Shown: positions 1 to 8,400 of the stretch, piece by piece
Layout of the letters: every line of letters begins with the position of its first letter
Position numbering within the stretch: position 1 is the first letter of the stretch
Origin: Paenibacillus massiliensis 2301065 = DSM 16942
Lineage (GTDB): Bacteria; Bacillota; Bacilli; Paenibacillales; Paenibacillaceae
NCBI RefSeq assembly: GCF_000377505.1
Contig: NZ_KB898195.1
Span: 1-64,000, forward strand
Reading direction: 5' to 3'
DNA length: 64,000 nucleotides
Translations under genes and position numbers: made by a program
The notes under the pieces: model-generated
Seen by the model: the letters and a program-made list of their open reading frames with translations, nothing else
What the model was told of the DNA's origin: nothing
Databases searched by the model: none

Positions 1-231
1 TGACAGATTGCTCCGTCTTTCCTCACTTCTCCATGCGAAGAAGTGAATTATCTGGTATTAGCTACCGTTTCCGGTAGTTATCCCAGTCCAAAGGGCAGGT
101 TGCCTACGTGTTACTCACCCGTCCGCCGCTAACCATCAGGAGAGCAAGCTCCCCATCAAGTCCGCTCGACTTGCATGTATTAGGCACGCCGCCAGCGTTC
201 GTCCTGAGCCAGGATCAAACTCTCCAATAAA
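1..231 (-). rRNA. rrs: 16S ribosomal RNA, 5' end (partial)
   Basis: Read on the minus strand, the segment holds the conserved bacterial 16S start AGAGTTTGATCCTGGCTCAG followed by GACGAACGCTGGCGGCG and the V1 helix, GGCGGACGGGTGAGTAACACG and the start of V2. Only about the first 230 nt lie in the window; the gene continues beyond base 1. The V1/V2 sequence is of the type seen in Paenibacillus. The exact 5' end is set by analogy with other 16S genes (within a few bases of 231). Confidence 0.97.
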
Positions 232-323
232 GTTATTGAAAAGAGCGATAGCTCATTTTGAATCTGACGAGATTTAATATCTCATTATTTGAATCTCACT
301 TGCGTGAAATTCGCTCACTCGTT

Positions 324-346
324 GTTCAGTTTTCAAAGATCAACTT
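324..346 (-). promoter_or_regulatory. rrn leader boxA-like element
   Basis: On the minus strand, between the rrn promoter and 16S, the leader reads GATCTTTGAAAACTGAACAA, the boxA-like antitermination segment usual in Bacillales rRNA leaders. A small hairpin (CTGTCG, A-rich loop, CGACAG) lies at about 359-376, close to the inferred transcription start. The role in antitermination is inferred from family knowledge. Confidence 0.6.
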
Positions 347-384
347 CGTTTTTTCTTTCCTGTCGTTTTTGCGACAGCTATAAG

Positions 385-413
385 ATCATATCATGTCCCC
401 GAGAGAAGTGCAA
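385..413 (-). promoter_or_regulatory. rrn promoter (proximal)
   Basis: Minus-strand sigma-A promoter: -35 TTGCAC (408-413), 17-bp spacer, -10 TATGAT (385-390). It is about 150 bp upstream of the 16S 5' end and is followed by the boxA leader, as expected for the promoter closest to the rRNA operon. Confidence 0.75.
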
Positions 414-476
414 GCTTTTTTTCAAAAACTTTTTTTCGACTTCAATCTCGAATGCTGAATCAGTGTCAGCCGTAAT

Positions 477-506
477 AATATATCACGAACTTCACTTTAT
501 TATCAA
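477..506 (-). promoter_or_regulatory. candidate second rrn promoter (distal)
   Basis: Minus-strand -35 TTGATA (501-506), 18-bp spacer, -10 TATATT (477-482), about 90 bp upstream of the proximal rrn promoter. Tandem rrn promoters are normal in Bacillales. The box matches are moderate, so this is tentative. Confidence 0.4.
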
Positions 507-538
507 CCCCAAAATAAATCTTTTTTCGCACCATGTTT

Positions 539-2137
539 TTACATGTCGAAATCAGGCGTAAATTCCATTCCTAATGGCCAGTGTAGCTTAACGCCCCGAG
601 CAAGCAACCATTCTTGATAACGACTGAGATGACTATTCGATTCTCTAACCTGTGCCGGACAGATCTGATGCTGTATAGCATACGCAGCCAGCACTCCTGC
701 TGCCTCGCCAATGTTCCATTCCGTCGGATGAAGTCGGTAGCAGCCATTTGCTACTTGCGTCATACCTATATTTTTGCAGGCCGCGATCAGGTTCTTCATA
801 CGAATCGGAATCAAAGAACCCAAAGGAATCTCATATGGGTAATTAGGGATATAATACGTTCGTTGAGTTATCGTGGTAGGGTGTATATCTAGATGATAGC
901 TTCCGACGCCCACGCTATCCGCGTAGCGGCGGATCCCCTTTTCTCCACGAAGCTGCTTGCTGACATCATGCTCTGTAATCGTCTGCATCGCTTTGAGCCG
1001 ACGGGATTCTCTTATATATGGAGCTTTCGCAAGCCCGTCTACAGTCCCAAGCACATCCCCTCTCAAACGGACGCCTGGGAATCCAATTCCCCCATCCAGA
1101 CGCGGCGCCTCTGTCTGAAGCCAATACACGAGTGACAAAGTCAGCTGCACCGCTGCCTCCAGATGACTTGCACGATCTTTATCAGCTACATCCATAATCG
1201 ATCCTATAAAGTAGTCATTCTGCGGCCAATTCAGGAGTGTAACCTCACCTTCAAATAAAGGAACACTCCACAACTTCGGGTCCACAATCCGCCGATAATC
1301 CCACAGGGATGTAACTCCGTACTCATTGGGAAACATCGTAAATTCCTTGAGTCGGGTAGTATCATTTGCATCAGCGGCATACCAGCTTAGCAGAGGAGCT
1401 GTTGAGAATCGAGGCATAAAACCTTTCCAGAACTCATAGTCAGCAGGCCTCTCTATAGTGCACTGCCAGCCCCCTGTATAATCTACTGCGGCCACATGTG
1501 TAATGCCTTGCACATCCTGCTGATCCGCATGTTCCGGCGCATGAGGCTCGTGAGTATCTTGACGCGACTCCGCACCAACTACATACTCCGCTCCAGCTAG
1601 TGGCAATAGATCCCCGCAATCTGTGGCATCCAGGTAGTAAGAGGCTTGCAGATAGTGACGAGTCTGATCCTTAAGATGCAGGACTTCGATTCCAGTGATC
1701 ATATCCTCAACAGTATCGGCCGCTACTGGCACAGTATGATATAGGATCTGCACCCTCCCGCTATTTACATATGGAGCCAGCATATCCTGCAATACGCTTA
1801 GAGCCACACGCGGCTCATGTGAGAGCCGGCTTACCCACCCATTTCCCGGATTCAGAAGTGGGTCGTCAAGAGCATCCTTGGTCAGGGGATAATTACTCTT
1901 GTAGTAGGATCTAATCCGTTCACGGAGCTTTCGATAGGAAAGAGTGCATCCGAACTGTTCGATCCACCGATGCTCATCAGGGGGTACAGCCTGTGATGTC
2001 AGCTGCCCACCGATCCAGTCCGTCGCCTCCGTCATAATGACCTTCATGCCACATTCCGCTGCAGACAGCGCAGCAGCCGTCCCACCCAGACTACCGCCAA
2101 CAACGACGACATCCACTTGCATTCTCCGCTGTTCCAT
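539..2137 (-). CDS. FAD-dependent oxidoreductase (FAD_oxidored family)
   Basis: 532-aa protein with an N-terminal dinucleotide-binding fold: VDVVVVGGSLGGTAAA (residues 8-23), then an acidic turn (TEATDWIGGQ). Further FAD-family segments follow, such as YYLDATDCGDLLPLAGAEYV near residue 170 and a C-terminal IGEAAG stretch. This is the family of FAD-dependent enzymes often placed in polysaccharide or sugar catabolic loci; the substrate is not known. No signal peptide is seen, so it is probably cytosolic. The start has a strong SD (GGGAGGAG, 5 nt before ATG). It is the last gene of the NanE/ROK operon, 70 bp after the kinase gene. A sugar or amino-sugar derivative as substrate is inferred from context only. 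Confidence 0.75.
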   Translation of the reverse strand: MEQRRMQVDVVVVGGSLGGTAAALSAAECGMKVIMTEATDWIGGQLTSQAVPPDEHRWIEQFGCTLSYRKLRERIRSYYKSNYPLTKDALDDPLLNPGNGWVSRLSHEPRVALSVLQDMLAPYVNSGRVQILYHTVPVAADTVEDMITGIEVLHLKDQTRHYLQASYYLDATDCGDLLPLAGAEYVVGAESRQDTHEPHAPEHADQQDVQGITHVAAVDYTGGWQCTIERPADYEFWKGFMPRFSTAPLLSWYAADANDTTRLKEFTMFPNEYGVTSLWDYRRIVDPKLWSVPLFEGEVTLLNWPQNDYFIGSIMDVADKDRASHLEAAVQLTLSLVYWLQTEAPRLDGGIGFPGVRLRGDVLGTVDGLAKAPYIRESRRLKAMQTITEHDVSKQLRGEKGIRRYADSVGVGSYHLDIHPTTITQRTYYIPNYPYEIPLGSLIPIRMKNLIAACKNIGMTQVANGCYRLHPTEWNIGEAAGVLAAYAIQHQICPAQVRESNSHLSRYQEWLLARGVKLHWPLGMEFTPDFDM

Positions 2138-2207
2138 GATAGCTCCTCCCGAGTATTATTTGATCAACCTGGTAATCTTCATCTTTCAGGACATCTACAG
2201 GAAATAC

Positions 2208-3119
2208 TCAGATACAGGAATTACTCACATCCAACGCCAAATTTGCTGCACCAAGGTAACCCGCCCTGTTGCCAAGTGCAGCTCGGCGAATCTCCAATGT
2301 AGCATCCCATTGACCCATTTGCCGCTCCAGCAAAGGCCACCAGACATCGCTGGAGTCGATGAGTCCCCCTCCCACAATGACGGCATCCGGGTCCAGGGTA
2401 ATCCCAATATTGACAATGACAACGGCGAGATCTGACACAAATTCCTCCAGTACCCTTAGGGCCTCCTCCTCACCCGCCTCGGCACCTTTAATCAAATCAT
2501 GAGCTGATGGATAGATTTTATCTGCTGATTCTCGACCCCGCCGATGAAGTGCCGTTCCTGAGATGTATTGCTCTGCACAGCCCTTCTTACCGCAATTACA
2601 TGGCATTCCTCCTGGTACCAGAATACTGTGCCCCCACTCTCCGCCGTACCAGCGCTTCCCTCTTACAGGACGCCCATGCAAGGAATAGGCGCCTCCCACT
2701 CCTGTGCCAAGAGTGAGCATCACAAGCTCCTCCTGGGGGGAACCGCTGCCTAGCCAGATTTCACCAAGCAATGCGGCATTGGCATCATTATCAACAATCG
2801 TCGGCAGGCCGAACACAGACTCAGCCCACTGCTTCAGTTGAACTCCCTGCCAGCCCGGCAGGTTCTCCGTAGCATATACAACCTCACCATTCCCAAAGTT
2901 CACCCGACCAGCCGAAGCTATTCCAATCGCGTGTATCGTTCCATCCGGCTGCCCACTCAGCAGCTTATACATTAGAACTTCCATCCGCTGCAGTAGCAGT
3001 TCTCGTCCCGCCTCTGGCTTGGTTAGACAAATTGCTGTCTCGAAGATCGTTCCATCCCTCCCCACGATTGCTCCTTTAACGGAAGTACCTCCAATATCCA
3101 GCCCGATGACTCTATCCAT
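2208..3119 (-). CDS. ROK family sugar kinase (possible N-acetylmannosamine kinase)
   Basis: 303-aa ROK protein. The ATP phosphate-binding loop LDIGGTSVKGAIV (residues 7-19), the catalytic-region motif DNDANAALLGE and the zinc-binding ROK signature CNCGKKGCAEQY are all present. There is no N-terminal winged helix, so it is a kinase rather than a ROK repressor. Adjacent nanE and an RpiR regulator suggest that it phosphorylates ManNAc to ManNAc-6-phosphate for NanE; glucokinase-like activity cannot be excluded. Start ATG has AAAGGAG 6 nt upstream. It lies in the long minus-strand operon between the rpiR-like gene and the FAD oxidoreductase. Confidence 0.85.
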   Translation of the reverse strand: MDRVIGLDIGGTSVKGAIVGRDGTIFETAICLTKPEAGRELLLQRMEVLMYKLLSGQPDGTIHAIGIASAGRVNFGNGEVVYATENLPGWQGVQLKQWAESVFGLPTIVDNDANAALLGEIWLGSGSPQEELVMLTLGTGVGGAYSLHGRPVRGKRWYGGEWGHSILVPGGMPCNCGKKGCAEQYISGTALHRRGRESADKIYPSAHDLIKGAEAGEEEALRVLEEFVSDLAVVIVNIGITLDPDAVIVGGGLIDSSDVWWPLLERQMGQWDATLEIRRAALGNRAGYLGAANLALDVSNSCI

Positions 3120-3195
3120 GGAATGCTCCTTTTGTTAGGTTTGAGTTGAACGGTTCGGTTTGCGTTCGGTTATAAGGCTACAAATTGCACCTGAA

Positions 3196-4038
3196 TCAAT
3201 AACTACGTTCAATGACGGCTCTCGCAGTCTTCTCCTTCATCTGCTTGGTGCGGTCCAGATTCTTCCGCGCGAGACCCTCACAGATCAGATCAATGATGAA
3301 GAGCTGAGATATCTTCGCCCCAATCGATCCCCCTTCAAGCGGAGCCTCCTTACCAGCGGTAAGGAGTACAATATCAGCGATAGAGGTTATCGGCGATTTG
3401 GCATAATTCGTAATTGCGACGATAGTAGCCCCGTTCTGCTTGGCTTTATGCAGCATATCATTCGTATCGAGTGTACTTCCCGACACACTAATCCCGAAGG
3501 CGACATCCCCAGGCCCCATAGTTACGGCCATCATAGATTGGATGTGGCTGTCAGCTACTGCCTCCGCTCTGCGGCCCATGCGTAGAAGGCGGTTCTTGGC
3601 TTCAAGGGCCGTAATCCCCGAGGACCCCACACCAAAAAACTGAATATAGCCGGCCTGATCAAGCACTTCCACGGCTAGCTCCAGTTGATCCCGATCGAGC
3701 AAGCCCACACTGGAGTTCAATATATTCACCATAGCCTCATACACAGTCTGAATCATATCAGGCTCCTGATCAGGCTGGCCTTCCTGAGGCTGTAGCTCAT
3801 ATGGTCTGCGTGCGGTCTGATCCTGAGCCAGAGCCAGCTTGAAATCCTGATATCCCTTGAAGCCAATCTTCCGGCAAAAGCGCATCACCGTGGTCTCCCC
3901 GGTCCCAGCAAATTCAGCCAACTCCGTCACGGATAAATAAATCAGATCATGGGAGCGCTCCAACACACAGGAGGCCACCTTGCTTTCAGATTTGGTCAAA
4001 GAGGGATAATACGTCCGAATTCGATCGTTCATGTCCAT
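3196..4038 (-). CDS. MurR/RpiR family transcriptional regulator with SIS domain
   Basis: 280-aa regulator. The N-terminal helix-turn-helix of the HTH_6/RpiR family is at residues 1-78 (including FAGTGETTVMRFCRKIGFKG), and a C-terminal SIS phosphosugar-binding domain is at about 120-260 (FFGVGSSGITALEAKNRLLR, then FGISVSGSTLDTNDMLHKA). Such proteins sense sugar phosphates. Sitting directly behind nanE, it most likely responds to an amino-sugar 6-phosphate and controls this operon. The start has no strong SD of its own, and translation may be coupled to nanE, whose stop lies 10 bp upstream. A second ATG two codons further in is possible. Confidence 0.88.
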   Translation of the reverse strand: MDMNDRIRTYYPSLTKSESKVASCVLERSHDLIYLSVTELAEFAGTGETTVMRFCRKIGFKGYQDFKLALAQDQTARRPYELQPQEGQPDQEPDMIQTVYEAMVNILNSSVGLLDRDQLELAVEVLDQAGYIQFFGVGSSGITALEAKNRLLRMGRRAEAVADSHIQSMMAVTMGPGDVAFGISVSGSTLDTNDMLHKAKQNGATIVAITNYAKSPITSIADIVLLTAGKEAPLEGGSIGAKISQLFIIDLICEGLARKNLDRTKQMKEKTARAVIERSY

Positions 4039-4048
4039 TGATACATGC

Positions 4049-4747
4049 TCACTGCCTTTCTAATGTCACTACCTTAGCGGCCGCTTCGGCGAATCTCGCT
4101 GTAATCCACTGTGGGCGAGTAATTGCACTGCCTACCACAACTGCATAAGCTCCCAGTCGCAGTGCCTGCTCTACCTGAGCTGGCTCGCTAATTCTCCCCT
4201 CTGCCATAAGAGGAATACCGACGGCCTGCGCAGCCTCCCTTACCAACTCCAGATGAGGGCCTATCATCTTCGGAGAGTAGGAGGTGTAACCAGATAGCGT
4301 GGTAGAAATACACGCCGCTCCCAGCGCCTCAGCCTGGACAGCTTCCTCCAATGTAGAGATGTCTGCCATACAAGGCAGATTCAGCTCTGCTGCATGTTGT
4401 AATACACTTACCAATGTGCACCCTTGTGGCCGGGGGCGGTTCGTAGCATCCAGTGCTATCATGTCTGCTCCCGCTTCGTGAAGCTCATCCACCTCCTGCA
4501 GCGTAGGGGTGATGTAGACTTCGGAATCAGGATAGTCGCGCTTGATTAGCCCAATCACTGGAATAGACACAGTCCGCTTGATCACCCGAACGTCCTCTGC
4601 ACCATTTGCACGAATCGCGACGGCTCCACCTCTCTCGGCAGCATCGGCTACTCTGGCCATGATGTCTGAACCATGCAGGGACTCTCCGGGCAACGCTTGG
4701 CACGATACGATAAGTCCTGGGCGAATACCGTAGATAACAGGGGTCAT
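4049..4747 (-). CDS. nanE: N-acetylmannosamine-6-phosphate 2-epimerase NanE
   Basis: 232-aa (beta/alpha)8 enzyme converting ManNAc-6-phosphate to GlcNAc-6-phosphate. NanE family segments are clear: PVIGLIKRDYPDSEVYITPT, GADMIALDATNRPRP (phosphate/substrate region), MADISTLEEA, AEGRISEPAQ and AYAVVVGSAITRPQWIT at the C-terminus. The ATG at 4747 is chosen because it is preceded by an SD-like GAGAGGG and gives the family's usual MTPVIYG-type beginning; an upstream in-frame ATG would add 15 unlikely residues. No NanA sialate lyase gene is in the window, so the feed is probably ManNAc itself or a ManNAc-containing oligosaccharide rather than sialic acid (inference). Confidence 0.93.
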   Translation of the reverse strand: MTPVIYGIRPGLIVSCQALPGESLHGSDIMARVADAAERGGAVAIRANGAEDVRVIKRTVSIPVIGLIKRDYPDSEVYITPTLQEVDELHEAGADMIALDATNRPRPQGCTLVSVLQHAAELNLPCMADISTLEEAVQAEALGAACISTTLSGYTSYSPKMIGPHLELVREAAQAVGIPLMAEGRISEPAQVEQALRLGAYAVVVGSAITRPQWITARFAEAAAKVVTLERQ

Positions 4748-4898
4748 TCGTACACCCTCTCTCTTTATATAGAAAATAATCACACTAATCATGTGAATTG
4801 GTAATAGTATGGCTCCATGAATGAGCAGGCTCTCCCAACGGAAATGACTGATTTATTGAGAGCAACTGAATTGAGCAGTACTATTAATCAGCAAGTAA

Positions 4899-6455
4899 TC
4901 AGCCAGATTGCTGCGATACTGCAGCCATACCTTCATAACTCACACGCAAGCCCACCTCAAATGTCCGGTTCCAAGGCATGTAGCAATCATGAATATGAAT
5001 ATGCTCATCGGGACCAAGCAGCATTTGACGAACCACAAGCTCCAATTGTTCCCGCACGATCGTTGCTGCACGTCCTCGCGGACCGTCCAGTTCGAACTTG
5101 CTCAATCCCATTCCATCCACAATACGTTCATTCATGACCATACGCACTACAGCGCAATAGCAGGCATCCTCGGTATAACGAAGAGCCAGAAAATCAAGAT
5201 GCTCCTGAGTTGCCCCATAATGAGCGTACACCACGGACTGTGCAATGACGGTGCCAAGTGTGTTAGAACTCGTGTTCCATCCTGCGTACCCTGCAAGCTT
5301 GAATAGTAGCCCCCGGCGGCGCAACAATCTCAAAAGCTTGAGATCCGCACCGTTGGCATAGCCTACATCTGCGATGGCTACTGGCTTGCCCCAGTGCCGC
5401 TGCACATAGCCCGCATATTCAATTAGCTCGATTATATTGCGCTGTACATCGTACCCTACTGAAGCCTGCTGCTGATCCACAGCTTCGACCATTGTATCTC
5501 CCGGAGTATTCGCAAGCAGGATGACGTCAGCCTCTGCGGCTGAGCTGACCATCAAGCCTCCAGCAGCGAGAATCTGATATTTCAGAGATTCGCTGAAATG
5601 CCGATCCTCAAACAAAGGCGTAACCAGCGCCCCCAGATCAGATGACATTCGCGGATAGAGCAGCGGAGTAACCCCTTTGACCCGGTTCAGCATTCTGGCG
5701 AGCAACGTACAGGCTACTTCATCTGCTCCAGGATACATATACACCTGTAGCTCCAGATCAAGCTCCGCAATACGCTCTCGGACCTTCTGCTGATCTCTTG
5801 CCGTCCATCCATAAGGCGCGGAATCATCCTGAGGAATGATGAGAAAGTCAATAACTTCTGAGCTTACCAGCTCCAGAGCCGCCCGATTCAGTAGTGCGTT
5901 CACCTCGCGCCGATCCAGATAATCCTTAAGGACCCCAGAAGGCAGGGCAGTATCAATATGCTTAAGCTCTATCAGCTCTTCATCTGTGGCTAGACCCAAG
6001 AGATGACGGTGTTCAATGTATCCTTTTCGGAAAATCTCCCGTCCCCAGTTCGCGTAATAGTCCGGCTCCTCATCTGCCAGCGAATACTGCGGACAGCGCA
6101 TAATCAACTGAAAAGCATACATATGCTGCAGGTTCGGACAACGCTCCCTAAGCATTCGTAATCTTTCCAATTGCTCTGCAAGCTCCGCTGGGCTCTGATC
6201 ATGCAGACGTGAAGGCACGATTCCACCGTAGAGCAGTGTATCCAGTGCAAGGATCGCTCCATGAGCAGTAGCCGCTTCTTGCTCCAACCACCTCCATAGT
6301 CGGGGCAGATCTGCTGGAAGCTTCTTATTGCCCAGCACTTCTTTTGGCGGACGCACCAGTTCCAGCTCGGTGCCCTGACTGAGCAAGAATGGAAATTCGT
6401 AATTGCACGGACGTTCGTCTAGCGGAATGAACAAGATTCGCTGTCGTGACTTCAT
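4899..6455 (-). CDS. DUF4127 family protein of unknown function
   Basis: 518-aa protein. The N-terminal ILFIPLDERPCNYEFP and PKEVLGNKKLPAD are the recognisable hallmarks of DUF4127. Other conserved-looking blocks are LALDTLLYGGIVPSR, IIPQDDSAPYGW, YPGADEVA, the ADVGYANGAD segment, and GWNTSSNTLGT. No signal peptide or membrane segment is visible, so it is probably cytosolic. The conserved Asp/Arg/Asn pattern (DERP, DDSAP, GADE) looks enzyme-like, but no activity is known to me. Start ATG has AGGTGG 7 nt upstream. It sits between the sugar ABC permeases and nanE, which suggests processing of the imported sugar compound (inference). Confidence 0.85.
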   Translation of the reverse strand: MKSRQRILFIPLDERPCNYEFPFLLSQGTELELVRPPKEVLGNKKLPADLPRLWRWLEQEAATAHGAILALDTLLYGGIVPSRLHDQSPAELAEQLERLRMLRERCPNLQHMYAFQLIMRCPQYSLADEEPDYYANWGREIFRKGYIEHRHLLGLATDEELIELKHIDTALPSGVLKDYLDRREVNALLNRAALELVSSEVIDFLIIPQDDSAPYGWTARDQQKVRERIAELDLELQVYMYPGADEVACTLLARMLNRVKGVTPLLYPRMSSDLGALVTPLFEDRHFSESLKYQILAAGGLMVSSAAEADVILLANTPGDTMVEAVDQQQASVGYDVQRNIIELIEYAGYVQRHWGKPVAIADVGYANGADLKLLRLLRRRGLLFKLAGYAGWNTSSNTLGTVIAQSVVYAHYGATQEHLDFLALRYTEDACYCAVVRMVMNERIVDGMGLSKFELDGPRGRAATIVREQLELVVRQMLLGPDEHIHIHDCYMPWNRTFEVGLRVSYEGMAAVSQQSG

Positions 6456-6537
6456 ACGGTTGCCACCTGCCTTTTTTTTGCTGAAGTATCATCATTCGAT
6501 TGATCCGGCTTAAAACGGCCAACGAGAACTGAAGATA

Positions 6538-7431
6538 TCACCCCTTCACAGCCCCGGCCAGACCCTCCATGTAATATCGCTGCGTGAGCAGAAATACTAT
6601 AATGATCGGCAATACCGAAATCATCGTACCCGCGGCAATCCAGCCGAAGTTATAAGAGAACTGCCCGTTCAGATAGGTCAGAGCAGCCGCCAGCGGATAA
6701 TCCTGCGGATCATCCATAATGACAATCGGCCACAAGAAGTTATTCCAGAAAGCCATCACCTCTAGCAACGAGATGACTGCAATTGCAGGCTTCACCAGCG
6801 GAAGTACCAGCTGCCACCAGATTCGGAGCTCGGAGGCACCATCCATTTTGCCCGAATCACGAACATCTGGTGGAATGTTGAGAAAGGTCTGCCTCATAAG
6901 AAATACATTGAAAACCGAGATCGCCGCAGGCAACACCACATCCATGAAGCTATTATTGAAAGGCAACACCTGATTCATGGCTCGGATCGTTAAATAGTGC
7001 ACAATAATTGCTGTAGAGGAAGGTATAATCATGGTCGCAATCAGTAGCCCGAAGATAAGATTCCTGCCCCGGAAGCGAAAGACTGCAAGTGGGTAGCCCG
7101 TCAGACTGGCCAACACCACATTCGTAACCACACCCAGAGCGGTTATGATTACGGTATTGTAGATATACTTTGGAAAATCCATGAACTGCCACACCTGTAC
7201 GTAATTGCTGAAGTCCACGAATGTCGGAAAAATGGCAGGTGGCGTGGAAAAGACATTTCGCCCGGGCATCACGGACACACTCAGTAACCACAGAAATGGG
7301 CCCATCATGAATAACGCCAGCAAGATCAACAATGCATAGACTACCAGTCGCCCCATAGTTCGCCTGAATAAGCGCATCCCTCGGGACTCGGCAAGAGGAC
7401 GAATTGGTGTATCCATTTTGCTGTTCAGCAT
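6538..7431 (-). CDS. carbohydrate ABC transporter permease (MalG type)
   Basis: 297-aa membrane protein with about six hydrophobic segments, the first near residues 28-50 (VVYALLILLALFMMGPFLWLL). The cytoplasmic EAA loop reads DSGKMDGASELRIWWQLVLP. The C-terminal MEGLAGAVKG ending is typical of MalG/AraQ-like sugar permeases. The ATG at 7431 shares its A with the upstream permease's TGA (TGATG), and AAAGGAGG lies about 16 nt upstream; a longer TTG-start reading would translate the SD itself and is less likely. It partners with the preceding permease. No ATPase gene is present, so a shared MsmX-like ATPase is probably used. Confidence 0.92.
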   Translation of the reverse strand: MLNSKMDTPIRPLAESRGMRLFRRTMGRLVVYALLILLALFMMGPFLWLLSVSVMPGRNVFSTPPAIFPTFVDFSNYVQVWQFMDFPKYIYNTVIITALGVVTNVVLASLTGYPLAVFRFRGRNLIFGLLIATMIIPSSTAIIVHYLTIRAMNQVLPFNNSFMDVVLPAAISVFNVFLMRQTFLNIPPDVRDSGKMDGASELRIWWQLVLPLVKPAIAVISLLEVMAFWNNFLWPIVIMDDPQDYPLAAALTYLNGQFSYNFGWIAAGTMISVLPIIIVFLLTQRYYMEGLAGAVKG

Positions 7432-8312
7432 CAGTAGGAGTTGATACCTCCTTTGCGGTTCAACCAAAATACAAGAACACTAAGTGCCCCAACGAGTAGA
7501 CTCACAATGAGTCCAAGCGCTGACGTATATCCGAATTCGAACTGCTCCATACCCTTCTGGAAAATATACAGACTTGAGGTCAACGTCGAGGTACCCGGCC
7601 CGCCCTTAGTCAGAATATACACCTCATCAAATACGCGGATGGCCGACATGACAGAGAACAATGTACAGAAGAGCACATATGGTCTTAGCATCGGTAGGGT
7701 GATATGAAGCATCAGACGTAGACGCCCCGCTCCATCGACTCTAGCCGCCTCATACAGATCAGAAGGGATGTTCTGCAGACCAGCCAAATACAGCATCATA
7801 TAATAGCCCAGACCCTTCCACATCGTAATGAACATCAGTACATACAGAGCCGTAGCACTGCCCGACAGCCAAGCGATCTGTTCAGAGAGCACACCAGCTT
7901 GCATGAGCAAATAGTTCACCACACCGTTGTTGCTTAGCAGCCAGCTCCAGATCAAGGCTACAGCAACCATAGATGTCACTACTGGCGTATAATAAGCGGC
8001 ACGGAAGGCTCGAATCCCTGGAATTCTTCCATTAACCAACACCGCCATTAGGATAGAGAAAATCTGAATGAAGGGCACCACAAGCACGTACACTAGAGAG
8101 TTCCATAGGGAGATCAGAAAATTACGGTCCTTGAGCGCCCGCACAAAATTATCGAAGCCCACATAGCTGGCATCTGTAAGCCCCGAGTAATTCGTTAATG
8201 CAAGCGGAATGCTGTACAGGATGGGCCAGAATACAAAGACTGCCAATAAAGCTAATCCCGGTGTCATGAACGCCCAGGCAGCAAAAGCCTCTGACCGCAG
8301 CCACCGCTTCAT
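7431..8312 (-). CDS. carbohydrate ABC transporter permease (MalF type)
   Basis: 293-aa inner-membrane permease with six predicted hydrophobic segments (first about residues 12-34) and an EAA loop, YEAARVDGAGRLRLMLHITL. The Pro/Gly motif ILTKGGPGTSTLTSSLYIF is typical of the UgpA/MalF-like family. Start at 8312 was chosen because AAGGTGG is 8 nt upstream; in-frame GTG/ATG codons 2 and 4 codons upstream are alternatives. It overlaps the next permease by one base, so the two are translationally coupled. It belongs to the same importer as the lipoprotein at 8401-9678. Confidence 0.92.
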   Translation of the reverse strand: MKRWLRSEAFAAWAFMTPGLALLAVFVFWPILYSIPLALTNYSGLTDASYVGFDNFVRALKDRNFLISLWNSLVYVLVVPFIQIFSILMAVLVNGRIPGIRAFRAAYYTPVVTSMVAVALIWSWLLSNNGVVNYLLMQAGVLSEQIAWLSGSATALYVLMFITMWKGLGYYMMLYLAGLQNIPSDLYEAARVDGAGRLRLMLHITLPMLRPYVLFCTLFSVMSAIRVFDEVYILTKGGPGTSTLTSSLYIFQKGMEQFEFGYTSALGLIVSLLVGALSVLVFWLNRKGGINSY

Positions 8313-8400
8313 AAGCATCACCACCTTGTATGTCTTTTTTAAAAGTCCGCTGAATTACTGCATGAACTCCAGCTTAGGTTGTATCCTTGGGGACTATCGA

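Noticed and set aside
289..561. Plus-strand ORF in the rrn upstream region
   Set aside because: It lies antisense to the rrn promoters and leader, has low-complexity Phe/Ser composition, no SD and no recognisable motif.
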